Shown piece by piece: positions 60,384 to 64,000 of a stretch of 64,000 nucleotides of DNA (position 1 is its first letter; each line of letters starts with the position of its first letter). The DNA comes from Metaclostridioides mangenotii (GTDB lineage: Bacteria; Bacillota; Clostridia; Peptostreptococcales; Peptostreptococcaceae), in contig NZ_JAHLOF010000001.1 of assembly GCF_018917235.1 (NCBI RefSeq), positions 434,001-498,000 on the forward strand, in the 5' to 3' direction. A program made the translations under genes and the position numbers. The notes beneath the pieces are model-generated. The model had not been told where the DNA came from. It searched no databases and saw only the letters and a program-made list of their open reading frames with translations.

Positions 60384-60420
60384 AGGCCAGCTAAATGTTT
60401 TACACAAATAGTCTAGCCTT
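60384..60420 (-). terminator. Probable terminator after the xerD-like gene
   Basis: An imperfect stem (AGGC-AG-CTA with TAG-CT-GCCT) is followed by a T-rich tail on the minus strand, about 85 bases after the stop at 60503. Confidence 0.5.
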
Positions 60421-60502
60421 TAATAATATTTTTTTTATTTAAAATGTAACGTAATTTTATGATGATATAAAATGCCTCTAAAAAAATTATCCTCAGAATC
60501 TA

Positions 60503-61378
60503 TTACTTTCTAGGATGCTTTTCCTTAAGCTCCCTGCGAATATTTTGATCAATCTGATTTAAATAAACTTGAATACTCGATAAATTTGAGTTTCCTAAAA
60601 TCTTACTTACTACTCCAATATTTGCTCCTTTGTTTAAAAGATGAATAGCAAACGAATGTCTAAGCATTGTAGGGTTTATATTTTTATCAATATTTGCAAG
60701 TTTTGAATATTTCTTAATAATTTTCCAAAGACCTTGTCTAGTAAATCTATGACCTAAAGAACTAACAAATAGAGCGTCTTCTGTTTCATATGCCATCTTT
60801 GATCTAGATTCCGTGATGTACAATTGAAGATAGTGCTTTGTTGTATCGAATAAAGGTATAACTCTCTTGTTCTTACACTCCTTGCAATCAATATAATCTA
60901 GATCAAAATCCACATCACTTAAATTCATATCTACAAGTTCAGATACCCTCATCCCTGTACCATATAAAAGCTCAAAGATAGCTTTATCTCTAATTAGCTT
61001 AGGCGTATCAAGTTTTGGAAAATTTAATAGAGATACTATTTCATCTTCTGTTAGTATTTCTACACTATCCTTTTTTACCTTAGGTTTTTTCATATTTTGT
61101 GCCGGATTGTCATTACATATGCGATTAAAAAATAAATACTCATGAAAAGATTTTATAGAAGATATCATTCTAGCTATTGTAGCTACTGATATATTTTCTT
61201 TTTCAAGTTGAATCAAAAAACTTATTATATCATTTTCTACTACATCATTTATTTCGATGTTATTTCTTACCATATAATCTCTATATCTTTTGATATCCAT
61301 AAAATATGATGAAACTGTATTTTCTGATAGCTTTTTTTTATTTTTTATATAATCTATGTATCCCTCTATAACGTCCAT
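60503..61378 (-). CDS. xerD: XerD-like tyrosine recombinase with altered active site
   Basis: The 291-residue protein has the SAM-like N-terminal DNA-binding domain (IEGYIDYIKNKKKLSENTV) and the catalytic domain. The first arginine (GTGMRVSEL), the beta-hairpin lysine (CKNKRVIPL), the second arginine (TMLRHSFA) and the tyrosine (QVYLNQ) are present. Both histidines are missing: PHMLRH is PTMLRH, and LGHS is LGNS. The gene sits beside spoIIM, where clostridia usually have xerD. It may act poorly, or with a partner, in chromosome dimer resolution, or have lost activity. Confidence 0.8.
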   Translation of the reverse strand: MDVIEGYIDYIKNKKKLSENTVSSYFMDIKRYRDYMVRNNIEINDVVENDIISFLIQLEKENISVATIARMISSIKSFHEYLFFNRICNDNPAQNMKKPKVKKDSVEILTEDEIVSLLNFPKLDTPKLIRDKAIFELLYGTGMRVSELVDMNLSDVDFDLDYIDCKECKNKRVIPLFDTTKHYLQLYITESRSKMAYETEDALFVSSLGHRFTRQGLWKIIKKYSKLANIDKNINPTMLRHSFAIHLLNKGANIGVVSKILGNSNLSSIQVYLNQIDQNIRRELKEKHPRK

Positions 61379-61389
61379 ATTAAACTCCT

Positions 61390-61992
61390 TTATATTGCTA
61401 GGAACTTCATAATACCAATACTAACTGTATTTAATACCAATTGCAACCCTGTAGAAACTATTACAACAATCAGTATATTAAATATATATCTCTTAACCAA
61501 AGAGAAAATATTCCTATTGCTAACCCTTTTGTATCTATAAATCATTTCCCTAAAATAATTTACTGCAAGTAGTAATAATAAAATAGCAGCCGGTATAATT
61601 ATTAAATTCTTAATTATTACTAGTACAACTAAACTGGCGCTCTTTGCTTTCAATGCTAATATACAGCTATTAATAGTGTATCCAATCGATATCCCTTTTA
61701 AAACAAAAGCTAGTCCTGTTATAGGAACTGTAACTACGAATAAACCAAATATAGCCATAATGCACATAAAAATCAAATCAGCTCTATAGTTTGTAAAAAC
61801 CGTTTGCATTACACTTATTCCCGATTTATAGTAGTTAACTGTTGGGTTAATTTTATCCATTACATCTCCCGATCCAGGGATTATTTTATTTAAATAAGTA
61901 CCTATAGCAACTGAAATTATAAATAAAATACCTACAAACATTATGCTTCTGTTCAGCGAATCAAAATCATCTTTTCTTGAAGTTCTTCTCAA
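61390..61992 (-). CDS. spoIIM: Stage II sporulation protein M
   Basis: SpoIIM, with SpoIID and SpoIIP, remodels peptidoglycan during engulfment. The 200-residue protein has five hydrophobic segments (for example IMFVGILFIISVAIGTYL and LIFMCIMAIFGLFVVTVPI) and a positively charged N-terminus, as in the family. The start codon is TTG (61992) with GGGGGG about eight bases upstream. It lies between nudF and xerD, the usual clostridial place, and is further evidence that the organism forms spores. Confidence 0.9.
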   Translation of the reverse strand: MRRTSRKDDFDSLNRSIMFVGILFIISVAIGTYLNKIIPGSGDVMDKINPTVNYYKSGISVMQTVFTNYRADLIFMCIMAIFGLFVVTVPITGLAFVLKGISIGYTINSCILALKAKSASLVVLVIIKNLIIIPAAILLLLLAVNYFREMIYRYKRVSNRNIFSLVKRYIFNILIVVIVSTGLQLVLNTVSIGIMKFLAI

Positions 61993-62049
61993 AATTATCC
62001 CCCCTTGTCCTTTATATATTTTTATGCTTTTGGACAGGGGGTTATTCTT

Positions 62050-62580
62050 TTAAATTAAATCTTTTGTCATCAATATTCCTATAGAAGTCTTTGCATCTTC
62101 TATATCATTTTTTATTACCATCTCGTATGCATCTTTTATGTCTATTTCCATAACATCTAAAAATTCATCACTCTCAAGTTTAGTTTCCCCAGGAGTTAAA
62201 CCTGTAGCTAAAAATATAAATATTTTTTCATTTGAAAATCCAGCTGATGAATAGAATTTATGGATAAGCTTTATATTATCTGCTGTATAACCTGTCTCTT
62301 CTTGCAACTCTCTTATTGCGCATTCTTTTGGATTTTCTCCTATTTCCAATTTTCCTGCAGGTATTTCAACAAGAGCCTCTTCAATAGGCTTTCTAAACTG
62401 TTTTACTAAAACAATTTTATTATCGTTAGTTATGGCTACTATTCCTACTGCACCACCATGTTCAACTATCTCTCTCTTGCTGTAGCCTTTTTCTGGAATT
62501 TCAACAGTATCAACTCTTAGACTAACTATTTTTCCTGTATATATTTTATCACTTTTAATAGTTTTCTCTTCTAATACCAT
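62050..62580 (-). CDS. nudF: ADP-ribose pyrophosphatase (Nudix hydrolase)
   Basis: NudF hydrolyses ADP-ribose to AMP and ribose-5-phosphate. The 176-residue protein has a full Nudix box: GKLEIGENPKECAIRELQ followed by EETGY, with metal-binding glutamates. VEIPAGKLE before it is typical of the ADP-ribose type. The ATG at 62580 follows GGAGG and overlaps the end of the DUF3866 gene by 26 bases. It lies in the same run as spoIIM and xerD. Confidence 0.92.
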   Translation of the reverse strand: MVLEEKTIKSDKIYTGKIVSLRVDTVEIPEKGYSKREIVEHGGAVGIVAITNDNKIVLVKQFRKPIEEALVEIPAGKLEIGENPKECAIRELQEETGYTADNIKLIHKFYSSAGFSNEKIFIFLATGLTPGETKLESDEFLDVMEIDIKDAYEMVIKNDIEDAKTSIGILMTKDLI

Positions 62581-63649
62581 TTTCTACCTCCGTTATATAA
62601 TATGCAGCTGTACTCGCTGCCTCAAAGAACTCTCTATCTTCTTCATAACCTCTGCCCATACTTCTAACTTTTAGATTAAAATGTTCTAAATCCTCTTTTG
62701 TATTATCATTTTCTATAAAAATTATATTGTGCTTCTTATTTAGACCATTTTTTTCTATTTGCTCTTCAACTTTACAAAGTTTATGTTGATCGTATTTAGT
62801 AAGAGGTATATACACCCTTTCATTTACTATTTCTTTAAATACAGTTATGCTGTGATGAGATATTCCATAGTGTCTATCTCTCTTATCTGCAAAACTAATT
62901 CTAGGTACTGCCACAGGTACTCCACCAAGCTTATTAACCGCATCTAATATAGGACCTTGTTCAATTCCTGTAAAACCATATTTAGTTCCTGTACCTACTA
63001 TTCCAGGACCCATACTTACAAATACTGCATCAGCATTTAGTATATTCTTCGCAGTAATTAATGCAGTGTATATATTTACGCATTCATAATCTCCACCAAA
63101 TGCATTTCCTATAGTAATCGTACTATCAATTAATCCCTTATTCTTTAAGTTTTCAACGTTTTTGCTTAAATATATCGGTAAAGCTGCCCCATCAGTCATT
63201 ATATAAACTAATCTCTTATTTGGATACTGTCTTTTATACGATGCAACAAAAGGTGTCAACATACTGTGTAGTGTACCAACTACTACAGGCAAGTTATCAA
63301 GACTTTTAAACTCAGAAAATTTGCTATGATACTCGCTTTCTTGTTCTTCAACTGCATCTACTTTAACTTGAAAAGGGGTATATCTAAGTTTCATGATATG
63401 TCCACCTTCTGTAAGCTTTGATTCTAAATTGTTTAGATTTGAAATTACAAAATGGTATCCGCCTGTACCTAAGCTTAACTCTACTGCTGTTGTATTTAAA
63501 AGTACTTCATCACCTTCATTTACTTCACCAGTCATCTTTGGATAATTATATGCTCTTTGCTCTTCTCCGTTTACAACTACTATTAAATCATCTAACACTC
63601 CATTTTTGCTGACTATTGATTTTACTTTTCCTAATCTTTTACTTATCAT
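62555..63649 (-). CDS. DUF3866 family protein
   Basis: This 364-residue protein belongs to an uncharacterised family (DUF3866) found in Gram-positive bacteria. An N-terminal barrel-like part (about 1-75, MISKRLGKVKSIVSKNGVL) is followed by an alpha/beta part with glycine-rich motifs (TDGAALPIYLS, GNAFGGDYECVN, SMGPGIVGTGTKYGFTG). The latter could bind a phosphate or nucleotide. No catalytic residue is known to me. AGGAAGG precedes the ATG. The gene overlaps nudF and probably shares its transcript. Confidence 0.75.
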   Translation of the reverse strand: MISKRLGKVKSIVSKNGVLDDLIVVVNGEEQRAYNYPKMTGEVNEGDEVLLNTTAVELSLGTGGYHFVISNLNNLESKLTEGGHIMKLRYTPFQVKVDAVEEQESEYHSKFSEFKSLDNLPVVVGTLHSMLTPFVASYKRQYPNKRLVYIMTDGAALPIYLSKNVENLKNKGLIDSTITIGNAFGGDYECVNIYTALITAKNILNADAVFVSMGPGIVGTGTKYGFTGIEQGPILDAVNKLGGVPVAVPRISFADKRDRHYGISHHSITVFKEIVNERVYIPLTKYDQHKLCKVEEQIEKNGLNKKHNIIFIENDNTKEDLEHFNLKVRSMGRGYEEDREFFEAASTAAYYITEVENGIRRENY

Positions 63650-63652
63650 AAG

Positions 63653-64000
63653 CTACCTTCCCAATCTATCTAAGAAATTTAGTACTTTTACATTCTCAAT
63701 AATTTTAGTTAATGAATATTTTTCTGTAAGTATATGAATTAATATTAGAAATATTAACCAACCAACTCTAATATTAAAAGAGTATCCAAATACTATCATA
63801 AGACCAATAGACATCCCCAGAACGTTAGAACCTGTATCACCCATCATAGCCTTTGCCTTAAGATCATGATTGAAATAAGCTAGAACATTAGGCACTATTA
63901 GAAGAGGTAACACTTGTACAAATCCAGCTACGGTTAAAAATACTACAACCATTATGAATAAATAAACTTTTATTGCTCTACCTGGTCTTAAATCCAATAA
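63653..64000 (-). CDS. MraY/WecA-family undecaprenyl-phosphate glycosylphosphotransferase, 3' part
   Basis: The last 115 or so codons are present, and the frame stays open to the window edge. Four hydrophobic segments surround KAMMGDTGSNVLGMSIG, the D-x-G-S/N-x(2)-LG motif of the polyprenyl-phosphate N-acetylhexosamine-1-phosphate transferase family (MraY, WecA, TagO). Such enzymes start wall teichoic acid or capsule chains, or lipid I. The missing N-terminal half prevents assigning the sugar. It ends three bases before the DUF3866 gene. Confidence 0.75.
   Translation of the reverse strand, partial: LLDLRPGRAIKVYLFIMVVVFLTVAGFVQVLPLLIVPNVLAYFNHDLKAKAMMGDTGSNVLGMSIGLMIVFGYSFNIRVGWLIFLILIHILTEKYSLTKIIENVKVLNFLDRLGR

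Noticed and set aside
1..64000. CRISPR arrays, tRNA and rRNA genes
   Set aside because: No regularly spaced repeats and no tRNA- or rRNA-like sequences were seen by eye on either strand.

Overview
The window is AT-rich chromosomal DNA from an anaerobic, spore-forming low-GC Gram-positive bacterium, most likely of the family Peptostreptococcaceae and close to Clostridioides difficile. The reasons are an uninterrupted mother-cell sigma factor K gene, spoIIM, a B12-dependent ribonucleotide reductase, and a complete had operon for reducing leucine to isocaproate whose proteins resemble C. difficile HadA, HadI, HadB, HadC and AcdB as I remember them. Isocaproate producers such as C. difficile, C. 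mangenotii and Peptostreptococcus are candidates. The species cannot be fixed from sequence reading alone.

Nearly all genes lie on the minus strand. From 1 to 10,460 there are rrf2 (partial), rarA, codY, topA, dprA, comM, yraN, a small unknown gene, an FMN enzyme and rnhB. From 31,374 to 44,729 there are rbgA, rplS, trmD, rimM, khpA, rpsP, ffh, ylxM, ftsY, smc, a radical-SAM gene, rnc, an acidic zinc-ribbon protein and efp. These two blocks are normally contiguous in Firmicutes, with rbgA next to rnhB. Here they are separated by about 21 kb (10,530-31,309).

That 21-kb segment is the most interesting part of the window. It holds nrdJ, three tandem brnQ branched-chain amino acid carriers, a sigma-54 activator with PAS domains, the operon hadA-hadI-hadB-hadC-acdB-etfB-etfA, divergent ldhA, a decayed fragment of a second ldhA, and a fourth brnQ. 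Together they would import leucine, convert its 2-oxo acid to 2-hydroxyisocaproate (LdhA), activate and dehydrate it (HadA, HadI, HadBC), and reduce isocaprenoyl-CoA with a probable electron-bifurcating AcdB-EtfAB complex. A -24/-12 (sigma-54) promoter with an upstream dyad lies before hadA. A CodY-like box overlaps the brnQ2 promoter, and codY itself is in the window.

From 44,957 to 47,900 four prepilin-like genes sit between efp and aroE. Plus-strand sigK follows, then a small graveyard of mobile DNA (48,880-50,725) with an ANT(9)-type spectinomycin adenylyltransferase, small ORFs, a gene with an internal stop, and the tail of a tyrosine recombinase. The rest is a class B penicillin-binding protein, aroK, the mltG-trmR-trhP operon, the nucleoside salvage genes deoB-punA-pdp, a XerD-like recombinase lacking both catalytic histidines, spoIIM, nudF, a DUF3866 gene and a partial MraY/WecA-type transferase.

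No tRNA, rRNA, CRISPR array or intact insertion sequence was seen.
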